Assembly (NCBI GenBank): GCA_017560765.1
Contig: JAFZEI010000005.1
Location: 1 to 50,547, forward strand
Length of the DNA: 50,547 nucleotides
From: Clostridia bacterium
Lineage (GTDB): Bacteria; Bacillota; Clostridia; UBA1212; UBA1255
Reading direction: 5' to 3'
The position numbers were made by a program, and so were the translations under genes. Below are positions 42,940 to 50,547 of the stretch, in pieces (position 1 is the stretch's first letter; every line of letters starts with the position of its first letter). The notes under the pieces were generated by a model. That model was not told the DNA's origin and ran no database searches. It saw only the letters and a list, made by a program, of their open reading frames with translations.

Positions 42940-45900
42940 TTACGGCTCCACACTTTCTATATTTGCTTTTCTCAGCGCAACGAAATCTTCATCCGACGTC
43001 ATATCAGCAGGGTGGCGCAGACCGATATATAAATCTGCAGCCTCACTTAATCCAAATTGAACTTTAAAATTTTCAAAGGCACCGATTGATAAAATGTGTC
43101 GCTCGGCAATAATCTCGCCTGTTCGTATATTTTGCACAAATATAAAAGCACCTGTCTCTCCGGTCATCACATCAAAAGTACACTTATGTGTGCCTGTAGC
43201 TAAATGAAGCCCTTGGTACAGCGCAGTATCGCCCTCACGGAAAAACTGCATTACGCCGCAGAAAAGGCCGTCTACATTACGTACCTTAACGGAATTTTTG
43301 TTTTTATTGCGTTTATACGACCAGTTTGCAAGATTTGGAATCACACTTAGCCGGAAATCTCCATTTCTGAAATTATCTGTAGAATAAATACCGCAATCCG
43401 TAATAAAATCTGTAGCCTTAATTGGGCCGATTGTTGTAGTACCCTTGTAAAGATTATTAAAAATTCTGACAGCCTTAACAGGAGAATAGTCGTCTGTTTC
43501 TGTATTGTCAAAAGGCACCTTGCCGTTATAAGGATTATCATACCATGCGCCCACAGGATTTACACAAATAAGCTGGTTGTCATAAGCTGTAATGTTCGAA
43601 ATTTCCTGCATTTCTACATTAGGATCGCTTGTACCCCAGGGGATAAATGCAATAGCCTTTCCGCCGCCTGAATTAATATAACAATGTACAATCTTAACAT
43701 GGCGTGTACCACCATGTTTGCCGAGACGTGATTTCCACCAAACAAGACCTCTCGGATCAAAGTAACAACCGCTGAGAACTACACCATCGTCATTTGATTG
43801 AAAGAAATTTCTGTTAAGAACAACATGGTGTGTACCTCTTGAAAGACCGAATCCATCTCCGCTTACACAGCGCACCTCGTGCATTTTCATATTTGCAGCA
43901 TAAACATAGGAACAACCGTATATCGGCGCATGGTAATTATTGGTACGGACAAGCTCAAAATCTCTCAATTCAATATTATTTACCTGAAAGAAACTTATTG
44001 GGACTTGATGTATTCTGTCCGGACAGCCTGTTGAATACGAGGGCATTACAACGCCCTCCTCAGCACCTGTATCGCAAGAACGGATTTTGCCAAAACCGGT
44101 AATTTTAACGTATTCACTGTTAATACATTGCACGGTTGGCAAATTGGAAACATGCATTGCGTGTGACCAAGTTATATTTCCGATGTCAATATCGTGACCG
44201 TAGTCAGGGATGTATTTATAATCTCTGTAAATAGGCGATTGCCACAAAACAGCACCCTTTTCTATATGAAGCTCCACTCTGCTTCTTAATAATATATTTG
44301 TAATACGGTATCTTTTGCCATAAAAATGAGTTCTCTTATTATCATCTGCAGTAGGTCCCGGGATTATTACCTTGCCGCCGCCTTGCTTCCAAACGGTATC
44401 AATAGCCGCCTGGATAGCATCGGTATCGTCTGTGCAAGCATCACCTTTAGCTCCAAAAGGCGAATCAGTTACAATTGCCGTAAAGCTCGGCAAAGAAAAA
44501 GCATAAGGATTATTTTGGAAATCCTCATAATTATCTATATAAAAACGTTCTCCCAACGGAATACTTTTCTCACCGCAACTTATAAAGGCTGCGAACTGTG
44601 AAGAAAGCCTTGTTATCAGCCCATTTTTAAAAGGTATATCTGTTATTGCAAATTCTATACTGTTGTCGTTAGTTATGTTTTTTGCGGCCTTTCGCAAAGG
44701 TACGGAAACAAGCAATTCCTTTCCTATTGCAGAGGCCTTATCGTCTGACATTGAAGTGGCATAAACAGAAAGCATTCCGTCCTCATCAAGATAGGAGGGA
44801 GAAACTTTACCCACAACTGTAATTATGTCGTTTTGTGCAGTGCAGGAGATTATTTCGCCTGCGTTTTCACTAATGCATTTTTCTTCTTCGAAAGAATACT
44901 CACGCAAAGTAATTTCTCCGTAGCCTGTTGCCTCCAACATAAATTGCATGAGTCTGCCCTCAAGACCGGGTGTTGCAGACAAATTAAAGTAATACGCCTT
45001 GTATTCCGGAGAGCGAGTTAAAGATACTTCTACGGAATTTTCGCGGCAGTATTCAGTATGTACCGTGGTTTTGTAATAAAGTCGCATTTTTGAGGCTGTA
45101 GACATGTTCTTAAGCACAACAAAAATTGTATTTCTGATGGGCATTTTCATGTTGTAAGTATAGTTAGAACTGTCCGGGAAGACACAGCTTTCCAATTGCG
45201 CCTTGCCATTTAGAGAATATGTCAGCGTGAAGTCATTTTCTGTAAGTGTGCATCCGTATGGAGTATAAAACTCTGCCTGACCTTTGTATCTGAAATAATT
45301 ATCAAGTACATTAAGCTTTGAGAGTTTAAGATTGCGAAGCGGTTTGACAGAAAAAACAGTTATTTTATACACATTTTTAAAGTTCATGTTATTTATGTCA
45401 TAGTAAAGCTTATTTTCGCCGGGAGAGAGCACTGCTTTTGTAACAAAAGTCTCTGAAGCATTGTAGAAGGTAATTACAACTTCTTGCGTGAGAACATTGA
45501 CAGGCTCATATTCTGTCACCATAAAGGCATCTGCTTCTATAGTGAATCCGGAGCAACCGTCAAGGCAGAAGGCAATAGGAAATACGTGTGTTTTGTGAGC
45601 AGCCAAAACCTCACCTGGTTCTGTTTCGAAAAATGTATCACCGGTGTTATATATAAATCTGCCTGTGATTTTGTTTGTAGGCTGTTTGCCGCGTTTTTTT
45701 TGCACCTCGGCATAATTAAACTTTGTGTATACTTCAGGCTCTTTTTCTAAATCCAAAAGTGCTTTTTTAAGCTTAAGCCCGGCGGAAAAACCGGTCAGTG
45801 TACCGTCACTTCCTATAACTCTGTGACAAGGAATGCATACGAGCAATTTATTTTCGCCAACTGCTGCTGCTATTGCACGCACAGCCTGAGGCTTGTTGAG

Positions 45901-46200
45901 ACGTTCCGCCAACTCCTTGTAAGAAATTGTTTCGCCATAAGGTATTTTTGCAATTTCTGTCCAAACGCTGTTTTGGAATTCTGTGCCGCTTAATTTGTAA
46001 GGGAGGTTAAAATGGCGTCTGTCGCCGTTGAAATATTCTTTTAATTGCATAATACAAAGTTGTGTAAAAATATTTCCTTGAGCATTTTCATCAGGCATCT
46101 TGCCCGGTTGCAGAAAATTTATTGAAAGAATTGCTTCGTCATCGGCTTCTGCTGCAATTGTGCCGCATGGTGTTGTAAGATATTCTTTAAAAATACTCAT
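42940..46200 (-). CDS. Fusion of O6-alkylguanine-DNA alkyltransferase and beta-helix glycosidase-like protein
   Basis: 1086 residues in one uninterrupted frame, GGAGG before ATG 46200. Residues 1-155 are a complete alkyltransferase (Ogt/MGMT): SVWTEIAKIPYGETISYKELA, RAIAAAVGENKL, the PCHR active site with nucleophile Cys 125, and a GLKLKKALLDLE end. Residues about 175-570 are beta-sandwich-like and not recognised. Residues about 573-960 form a right-handed beta-helix starting DSPFGAKGDACTDDTDAIQAAI, the pectate-lyase/GH28 superfamily opening, with SNDDGVVLSG (802-810) as possible acidic catalytic residues. A small beta domain ends the protein. No signal peptide, so it is cytoplasmic. No ribosome binding site with a start codon is visible near the junction. 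Confidence 0.8.
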   Translation of the reverse strand: MSIFKEYLTTPCGTIAAEADDEAILSINFLQPGKMPDENAQGNIFTQLCIMQLKEYFNGDRRHFNLPYKLSGTEFQNSVWTEIAKIPYGETISYKELAERLNKPQAVRAIAAAVGENKLLVCIPCHRVIGSDGTLTGFSAGLKLKKALLDLEKEPEVYTKFNYAEVQKKRGKQPTNKITGRFIYNTGDTFFETEPGEVLAAHKTHVFPIAFCLDGCSGFTIEADAFMVTEYEPVNVLTQEVVITFYNASETFVTKAVLSPGENKLYYDINNMNFKNVYKITVFSVKPLRNLKLSKLNVLDNYFRYKGQAEFYTPYGCTLTENDFTLTYSLNGKAQLESCVFPDSSNYTYNMKMPIRNTIFVVLKNMSTASKMRLYYKTTVHTEYCRENSVEVSLTRSPEYKAYYFNLSATPGLEGRLMQFMLEATGYGEITLREYSFEEEKCISENAGEIISCTAQNDIITVVGKVSPSYLDEDGMLSVYATSMSDDKASAIGKELLVSVPLRKAAKNITNDNSIEFAITDIPFKNGLITRLSSQFAAFISCGEKSIPLGERFYIDNYEDFQNNPYAFSLPSFTAIVTDSPFGAKGDACTDDTDAIQAAIDTVWKQGGGKVIIPGPTADDNKRTHFYGKRYRITNILLRSRVELHIEKGAVLWQSPIYRDYKYIPDYGHDIDIGNITWSHAMHVSNLPTVQCINSEYVKITGFGKIRSCDTGAEEGVVMPSYSTGCPDRIHQVPISFFQVNNIELRDFELVRTNNYHAPIYGCSYVYAANMKMHEVRCVSGDGFGLSRGTHHVVLNRNFFQSNDDGVVLSGCYFDPRGLVWWKSRLGKHGGTRHVKIVHCYINSGGGKAIAFIPWGTSDPNVEMQEISNITAYDNQLICVNPVGAWYDNPYNGKVPFDNTETDDYSPVKAVRIFNNLYKGTTTIGPIKATDFITDCGIYSTDNFRNGDFRLSVIPNLANWSYKRNKNKNSVKVRNVDGLFCGVMQFFREGDTALYQGLHLATGTHKCTFDVMTGETGAFIFVQNIRTGEIIAERHILSIGAFENFKVQFGLSEAADLYIGLRHPADMTSDEDFVALRKANIESVEP

Positions 46201-46241
46201 GTTTATTCCTCCGCTGAGTTGATTTTGGATAGGATACTCTA

Positions 46242-46270
46242 ATTTTACTATATATCCTTTTTTATCGCAA
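46242..46270 (-). promoter_or_regulatory. Possible promoter of the fusion gene
   Basis: Minus strand TTGCGA (46270-46265), 17 bases, TAAAAT (46247-46242), about 42 bases before the ATG. Confidence 0.45.
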
Positions 46271-46372
46271 TAAAATTAATTGTGGGTGTTGAAATTTCAA
46301 GTAAAATATAATAAGATTACCAACAGGTGAAAATTTGCTTCATCAAAAAATCAGGAGGATTGGGTAAATTTC

Positions 46373-47518
46373 ATGACTGAGTTTTTAGGATTTTTATTTG
46401 ACAATGCCCTTAAGATTGAGTGGCAACAAGTTTTAATGTGGATTATCGGCGGTGTGCTGATATTTCTTGCTATAAAGAAAGAAATGGAGCCTACGCTCCT
46501 TTTGCCCATGGGCTTCGGTGCGATTATAGTTAATCTGCCTATGTCCAGTGCGATTACACAAGTTTTATCAAACGGTGTAGAGCAAGAAGGTATTTTAAAC
46601 TTGCTTTTTGACTCCGGTATTGCAAATGAGCTTTTCCCACTTTTGCTTTTTATCGGAATAGGTGCAATGATTGATTTTGGACCTCTCCTTTCTAATCCGA
46701 AACTCATGCTTTTCGGTGCGGCAGCTCAATTCGGTATCTTCTTTACGTTGGGACTTGCCTCACTTTTCGGGTTCCCTCTTAAAGATGCGGCGTCAATCTC
46801 AATTATAGGTGCTGCTGACGGCCCTACTTCAATTTTCGTTGCCAACATGCTCCATTCGGAATATTTGGGCGCTATCATGGTGGCGGCATATTCATATATG
46901 GCATTGGTGCCGATAATTCAGCCTCCCGTAATAAAGCTCATTACAACAAAGCAAGAACGTCTTATTCGTATGCCTTATGAGCAAAAAGACGTTTCTAAAG
47001 CAACGAAGATTATGTTCCCCATTGTAATTACTGCAATTACGGGAATTTTTGCTCCTACAAGTCTTGTATTGATTGCCTTCTTAATGTTCGGAAATCTTAT
47101 TCGTGAGTGCGGTGTGCTGGATAGCCTTTCAGAAACAGCACAAAAGGTACTTGCTAATCTTATAACCATACTTTTGGGAATTACAGTTGCTTCTCAGATG
47201 ACAGCGGACAAGTTTGTTAAGCCACAGACTCTTTTGATTTTAGGCATCGGTCTCGTCGCTTTTATTTTTGATACAGTTGGAGGCGTAATGTTTGCAAAGA
47301 TTTTAAATCTTTTCTTAAAGAAGAAAATTAATCCTATGATTGGTGCTGCAGGAATATCAGCTTTCCCGATGTCTGCAAGAGTTGTACACAAAATGGGCTT
47401 AAAGGAAGATCCTCAAAACTTCCTTCTTATGCACTCTATCGGTGTAAATGTTTCCGGTCAGATTGCTTCTGTTATTGCAGGAGGAATGATTCTTAACATT
47501 GTAATGCCTATGGTTTAA
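46373..47518 (+). CDS. Sodium-translocating decarboxylase beta subunit (OadB/GcdB-like)
   Basis: 381 residues with about ten hydrophobic helices. Core motifs of the family are present: FLAIKKEMEPTLLLPMGFGAIIVNLP, LFIGIGAMIDFGPLLSNP, IIGAADGPTSIFVAN (the Asp-containing sodium site), AAYSYMALVPIIQPPVI and a GAAGISAFPMSARVVHKMG segment. The beta subunit couples decarboxylation of oxaloacetate, methylmalonyl-CoA or glutaconyl-CoA to sodium export. No alpha (carboxyltransferase) or biotin carrier gene follows here. GGAGG is 14 bases before the ATG, a little far. Confidence 0.9.
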   Translation: MTEFLGFLFDNALKIEWQQVLMWIIGGVLIFLAIKKEMEPTLLLPMGFGAIIVNLPMSSAITQVLSNGVEQEGILNLLFDSGIANELFPLLLFIGIGAMIDFGPLLSNPKLMLFGAAAQFGIFFTLGLASLFGFPLKDAASISIIGAADGPTSIFVANMLHSEYLGAIMVAAYSYMALVPIIQPPVIKLITTKQERLIRMPYEQKDVSKATKIMFPIVITAITGIFAPTSLVLIAFLMFGNLIRECGVLDSLSETAQKVLANLITILLGITVASQMTADKFVKPQTLLILGIGLVAFIFDTVGGVMFAKILNLFLKKKINPMIGAAGISAFPMSARVVHKMGLKEDPQNFLLMHSIGVNVSGQIASVIAGGMILNIVMPMV

Positions 47519-47536
47519 TAAAGGGAGGTATATAAA

Positions 47537-47752
47537 ATGAAAATTAATGTAAAACAATTTATTGATTGCCTTCCTATTATGGGAAAAGGTTTTCTCGGAA
47601 TTTTTATAATATTGGGTATAATTATTATTGCAACAGTGTTCCTTAATGCAGTAACAAAAAAGGGTCAAAAAAGCGTCCCTGTAATAGTTGCTTGTCTTGC
47701 TGCGTTACTGGCTGTAGTCGGTGCGGCAGTGTTGTACGGATTTTTAAGATAG
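47537..47752 (+). CDS. Small membrane protein, possible decarboxylase partner, 71 aa
   Basis: Two hydrophobic helices: about 17-39 (KGFLGIFIILGIIIIATVFL) and 47-68. GGGAGG precedes the ATG. It follows the beta subunit by 18 bases. OadG-type gamma subunits are small, with one helix of the type seen here, and sit next to OadB, so a gamma-like or assembly role is plausible. The match is too weak to name it. Confidence 0.65.
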   Translation: MKINVKQFIDCLPIMGKGFLGIFIILGIIIIATVFLNAVTKKGQKSVPVIVACLAALLAVVGAAVLYGFLR

Positions 47753-47761
47753 TGGAAATAA

Positions 47762-49057
47762 ATGGTACTTGTAGAGCTGTATGATTCAGAACCCATAGAA
47801 AATCTTGTAGGCTTTATCGTTACAGAGCCGCGTAAAGTTGTTTTTTTAGGAGAAAAGAAAAAAACAGAACGATTTGAAAAGATTTTCAGTGGTGTTGCAA
47901 AGAACAGAAATATAAAAACAACATTTGAATCTCGCCCTGTAAACAGAAATTTTTTACAAGGCATGGTAGATGTGTTGGAAGATTTAGTACGCTCTGTCAA
48001 TGAAGAAAATCCTAAAGAAGAAATTGTATTTGACTTGTGCGGTGGTGACGACCTGATGTTGGTTGCTGCCGGTATTGTATACAAAGCGCATTCAGAGATT
48101 ATACAGCTCCAAAGATACAATGTATACACGAATAAATTAATAGATTGTGATGAAAATATCATTTCAGAGAGTCAATCAAAAGCGGAAATGTCTTTTGAGG
48201 AGTACACACGCATTCATGGCGGGTGCGTGATTGCTTCCGAATACAAAAGCGGAAGAAAATCAAGATGGGAAATTACACCCGAACTTAAAAAAGATGTTAC
48301 TGAAATGTGGGCTATTTGCGCACAAGATTACAGGAAATGGAATAAAAATACAGGTATAACTGCGAAAGCGGCATCAGACAGGAATTCTTCGCCTTTGAAT
48401 ATAGAGGTTAATTTAATCAATGAGCCGAGTAAAACAAAAGAAGATTATAAGAGCTTTACAAGAATGCTGTTAAAAGCAGGAATGATAAATAATCTTAAAC
48501 AAAAAGGCAATTTTTGTTCATTTAACTTTAAAAACAGAAGCGTGCAGCAATGCTTATTAAAATCGGGTGTGCTTCTTGAGCTTTATATAACCATTATTGC
48601 AGAGTCAATTGAGGAAAACGGGCAAAAAATATATAACGATGTTATGATGGGCGCGCAGATTGATTGGGATGGTATAAAGAGTCCGATGTCCGGAATTGAT
48701 GTTGCCAATGAAATTGATGTTGTTTTAATGCGCGGTTTGAGACCTATTTTCATTTCTTGCAAAAACGGTAGTTTTTTACCGGAGGAATTATACAAGCTTT
48801 CGGCTGTTGCAAAGCATTTTGGCGGTGAATATGCCAAAAAAGTTCTTGTGACAAATTACTTATCGGCAAACGATAATCCGGCAAGGAAAGATAACTGCTT
48901 GCAAAATAAGGATGAACCTAATGATAAATATATGAAACGATTAAAAAGGCAGCTTTTATGGAACAGAGCACAAGAAATGGACATAAAAATTTTGTGCAGA
49001 GAGGCCATAAAAGATGAAGCTTCGGCAGCAGAGGCATTAAAAAATTTATACAAATAA
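47762..49057 (+). CDS. Card1/DUF1887-like CARF-nuclease, outside any CRISPR locus
   Basis: 431 residues. Residues about 1-140 look like a CARF ligand-binding domain: [14 protein letters not shown] and [21 protein letters not shown], the last resembling the TGG-type loop that binds cyclic oligoadenylate in Card1/Can2. Residues about 160-260 would be the winged-helix linker. From about 265 comes a restriction-endonuclease fold: [27 protein letters not shown], with Asp 319 and Lys 334, then [20 protein letters not shown]. The usual Glu two places before the Lys is Ser 332. The start is nine bases after the small membrane gene, with only a weak binding site, and the two are likely cotranscribed. 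No cas gene lies in the window. Confidence 0.75.
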   Translation: MVLVELYDSEPIENLVGFIVTEPRKVVFLGEKKKTERFEKIFSGVAKNRNIKTTFESRPVNRNFLQGMVDVLEDLVRSVNEENPKEEIVFDLCGGDDLMLVAAGIVYKAHSEIIQLQRYNVYTNKLIDCDENIISESQSKAEMSFEEYTRIHGGCVIASEYKSGRKSRWEITPELKKDVTEMWAICAQDYRKWNKNTGITAKAASDRNSSPLNIEVNLINEPSKTKEDYKSFTRMLLKAGMINNLKQKGNFCSFNFKNRSVQQCLLKSGVLLELYITIIAESIEENGQKIYNDVMMGAQIDWDGIKSPMSGIDVANEIDVVLMRGLRPIFISCKNGSFLPEELYKLSAVAKHFGGEYAKKVLVTNYLSANDNPARKDNCLQNKDEPNDKYMKRLKRQLLWNRAQEMDIKILCREAIKDEASAAEALKNLYK

Positions 49058-49495
49058 TTCTGAATCCAAAATTATAGTGAAAGGGCCGCTGTTTGTAAGC
49101 TGCACCATCATATCAGCTCCAAAACTGCCTGTCTGAACACATGATACTTGTTCCTTGCATTTGGCAATTATATATTCATAAAGATTTTCTGCTTGCGCAG
49201 GTGGTGCTGCGTTGATAAAAGAAGGTCTGTTTCCTTTGCGGCAATCAGCATAGAGAGTAAATTGAGAAATTAAGAGTAAAGAGCCCTCTACATCTGCAAG
49301 AGATAGATTTGTTTTACCGTCAGCATCATCGAAAATTCTAAGCTTGAGCATTTTATCTACAAGACGGTCAGCTTCTTTTGTTGTGTCATCTTTACCTATT
49401 CCGATAAGAACCATATAGCCCTTGTCGATTGCACCGATTACATTATTATCTACGCTAACGCTTGCGTTGCTTACTCGCTGAATTACAAATTTCAT
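49046..49495 (-). CDS. dtd: D-aminoacyl-tRNA deacylase
   Basis: 149 residues. It removes D-amino acids wrongly loaded on t[50 protein letters not shown] and the C-terminal [11 protein letters not shown] (the Gly-Pro motif, here GPF where GPV is usual) are diagnostic. GGAGG precedes the ATG. Its 3' end overlaps the CARF-nuclease gene by 12 bases, tail to tail. Confidence 0.95.
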   Translation of the reverse strand: MKFVIQRVSNASVSVDNNVIGAIDKGYMVLIGIGKDDTTKEADRLVDKMLKLRIFDDADGKTNLSLADVEGSLLLISQFTLYADCRKGNRPSFINAAPPAQAENLYEYIIAKCKEQVSCVQTGSFGADMMVQLTNSGPFTIILDSELFV

Positions 49496-49525
49496 GGGAA
49501 ACCTCCAAGTGTGTTATATTTGTTC

Positions 49526-49553
49526 ATTATATTAAAAAACAGTTTTATGTCAA
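49526..49553 (-). promoter_or_regulatory. Promoter of dtd
   Basis: Minus strand TTGACA (49553-49548), 16 bases, TATAAT (49531-49526). Its -35 is one arm of a nine-base inverted repeat. Confidence 0.65.
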
Positions 49554-49568
49554 GAATGTAAGGGCTTC

Positions 49569-49596
49569 TTGACAAGGGTGACTTTAATGTTATACT
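49569..49596 (+). promoter_or_regulatory. Promoter of the FTR-like/birA operon
   Basis: TTGACA (49569-49574), 16 bases, TATACT (49591-49596). Mirrors the dtd promoter across TGTCAAGAA/TTCTTGACA (49548-49556 and 49566-49574). Confidence 0.7.
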
Positions 49597-49624
49597 GACA
49601 TATATTGCAGAAAAGGAGCTTTCT

Positions 49625-49822
49625 ATGAAGATAAGATATAACGAAAATGAAGAAATCGTAAAAACCGTCAAAGAGGGATTAAAACAACGCGGCGGTTACT
49701 GTCCTTGTGTTCTTGAAAAGAGCGAAGACACTAAATGCATGTGCAAGGAATTCCGTCAACAAGTGCAAGATCCTGATTTTGAGGGTTATTGCCATTGTTT
49801 GCTCTATTATAAGGAAAAATAA
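49625..49822 (+). CDS. Ferredoxin-thioredoxin-reductase catalytic-domain-like protein, 65 aa
   Basis: AAAGGAG precedes the ATG. Six cysteines in three Cys-x-Cys pairs: CPC (26-28), CMC (38-40) and CHC (56-58). The plant enzyme has CPC, CPC and CHC with an extra Cys, ligating a 4Fe-4S cluster beside a redox disulphide. Here the distance from the first to the last pair is the same as I recall for the plant protein, but the middle pair lies nearer the front. Short clostridial relatives of this type are frequent. A ferredoxin-linked thiol reductase or Fe-S protein role is inferred. It is followed directly by the biotin ligase gene. Confidence 0.75.
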   Translation: MKIRYNENEEIVKTVKEGLKQRGGYCPCVLEKSEDTKCMCKEFRQQVQDPDFEGYCHCLLYYKEK

Positions 49823-50547
49823 ATGTTTAAATTGTATAAATACGAAACAATTGATTCTACAAATACCGAGGCTAAACGTCTTTTGCAAGGAGACGATATG
49901 TTTCTCGGCAATTTTTCCGTGCCGTGTGTTATAACAGCCAAGGGACAGACTGCAGGTCGCGGCAGGCAAGGGAAGTCTTTTTATTCACCGGACAGTACAG
50001 GTTTGTATATGAGTATTGTAGATGAGTTTCCTGCTGACGAAAAGGTGGCGGCGCTTATTACGATAAGAGCCAGTATGGCAGTAGCCGAGGCGATTTTTAA
50101 ATGTACAGGTGTACGTGTGGGTATAAAATGGGTAAATGACCTTTATATAAGTAAACGTAAAATTTGCGGTATTCTTGCAGAGTCAGTTATAGCTCATGGT
50201 AAACATTATGTCATTATTGGTGTAGGCATAAATATTTCTACGGAGAATTTTCCGACGGAAATTTCAGGCATCGCCGGTTCTTTAGGCGTAAAAGCTGCTT
50301 CGGCTCAGAAAATCATAGACGAGCTTTGTATGCAAATTGCTGAGAATATTCTTAGTATAAAAAAGGGTGCTTACAGTGATATGGAAATGTACAGGGAACA
50401 ATCCGTAGTATTGGGAAAAGAGGTAGAATATGAAAAAAACGGCAGCTTGTATTGCGGAACTGCCGTTGAAATTACCGAAATGGGTGGGCTCGCTGTAGAG
50501 TTGAGCGATGGCACCAAAGACATCCTCCAAAGCGGAGAAATAAGTCT
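49823..50547 (+). CDS. birA: Biotin--[acetyl-CoA carboxylase] ligase (3' end outside the window)
   Basis: ATG 49823 lies directly after the previous stop (TAAATG), with AAGGAAA as the binding site. At least 241 residues are visible and the frame is open at the edge. The ligase domain has TIDSTNTEAKRLL, the biotinyl-adenylate loop GRGRQG (45-50), KWVNDLYI (102-109), KICGILAES and VIIGVGINIS. The C-terminal SH3-like domain begins near residue 200. There is no N-terminal helix-turn-helix, so this is a monofunctional enzyme that does not act as the biotin repressor. It would biotinylate carboxylases and sodium-pump decarboxylases. Confidence 0.93.
   Translation, partial: MFKLYKYETIDSTNTEAKRLLQGDDMFLGNFSVPCVITAKGQTAGRGRQGKSFYSPDSTGLYMSIVDEFPADEKVAALITIRASMAVAEAIFKCTGVRVGIKWVNDLYISKRKICGILAESVIAHGKHYVIIGVGINISTENFPTEISGIAGSLGVKAASAQKIIDELCMQIAENILSIKKGAYSDMEMYREQSVVLGKEVEYEKNGSLYCGTAVEITEMGGLAVELSDGTKDILQSGEIS

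Noticed and set aside
46289-46300. Palindrome TTGAAATTTCAA before a TATAAT (46307-46312)
   Set aside because: The spacing to the -10 is only 12 bases and the sequence is AT-rich, so it is neither a promoter nor a convincing operator.
1-50547. CRISPR array, tRNA, rRNA, insertion sequence or prophage
   Set aside because: Read across the window, I saw no regularly spaced repeats, no cloverleaf or rRNA-like sequence, and no transposase or integrase. The CARF-nuclease alone is not evidence of a CRISPR locus here.

Overview
The window is about 50.5 kb of AT-rich, densely coded bacterial chromosome. The organism is probably an anaerobic, endospore-forming member of the Clostridia, and a gut-type Oscillospirales/Ruminococcaceae relative is my best guess. 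Reasons: strong AGGAGG-type ribosome binding sites with ATG, GTG and TTG starts; a SigK-like sporulation sigma factor; SpoVS beside rny and ymdB; an FtsK/SpoIIIE pump; a rubredoxin-first rubrerythrin; an oxygen-sensitive ketoacid:ferredoxin oxidoreductase; and large secreted proteins with a C-terminal 'YGAAAQ' module. I see no phage, insertion sequence, CRISPR array, rRNA or tRNA, and no gene-free stretch longer than about 270 bases.

Layout. (1) 1-4430: two secreted proteins sharing a C-terminal module, one also with a cohesin-like domain. Between them are two tiny paralogous peptide genes, each followed by a nearly identical terminator. (2) 4532-9524: a zinc-ribbon membrane protein, an SbcD/SbcC-like pair and an M18 aminopeptidase. 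(3) 9530-12437, minus: zapA and a U32 peptidase/RlhA-like gene, divergent from rubrerythrin, which has a Fur/PerR-like operator. (4) 13460-16147, minus: MFS transporter, glycerophosphodiesterase, GNAT. (5) 16306-22674: rqcH, an RluA-type pseudouridine synthase, a NAGPA-domain protein with a small membrane protein, sigK, a lipoprotein. (6) 22747-28990: rsmD-coaD-coiled-coil protein divergent from recG, then ftsK/spoIIIE. (7) 29130-32072: rny, ymdB, spoVS. (8) 32237-38983: a lone solute-binding lipoprotein, a sodium:solute symporter, an arylacetate-CoA-ligase-like enzyme and iorAB. (9) 39085-42935: ACT protein, HlyD-like membrane protein, YggS, SepF and a membrane protein. (10) 42940-46200, minus: a 1086-residue protein joining a DNA alkyl-repair domain to a right-handed beta-helix carbohydrate-enzyme-like region. 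(11) 46373-49057: a sodium-pump decarboxylase beta subunit, a tiny membrane protein and a Card1/DUF1887-like CARF-nuclease. (12) 49046-end: dtd, a ferredoxin-thioredoxin-reductase-like protein and birA, cut by the window edge.

How the genes fit together. Most blocks are conserved housekeeping. The symporter, CoA ligase, IorAB and ACT genes look like an amino-acid/arylpyruvate fermentation module. rny-ymdB-spoVS, sigK and ftsK fit a sporulating cell. The least explained parts are the peptide cassettes at 779-1283, the repair/beta-helix fusion at 42940-46200, and the orphan CARF nuclease at 47762-49057. All calls are from reading the sequence; no search or structure prediction was run.
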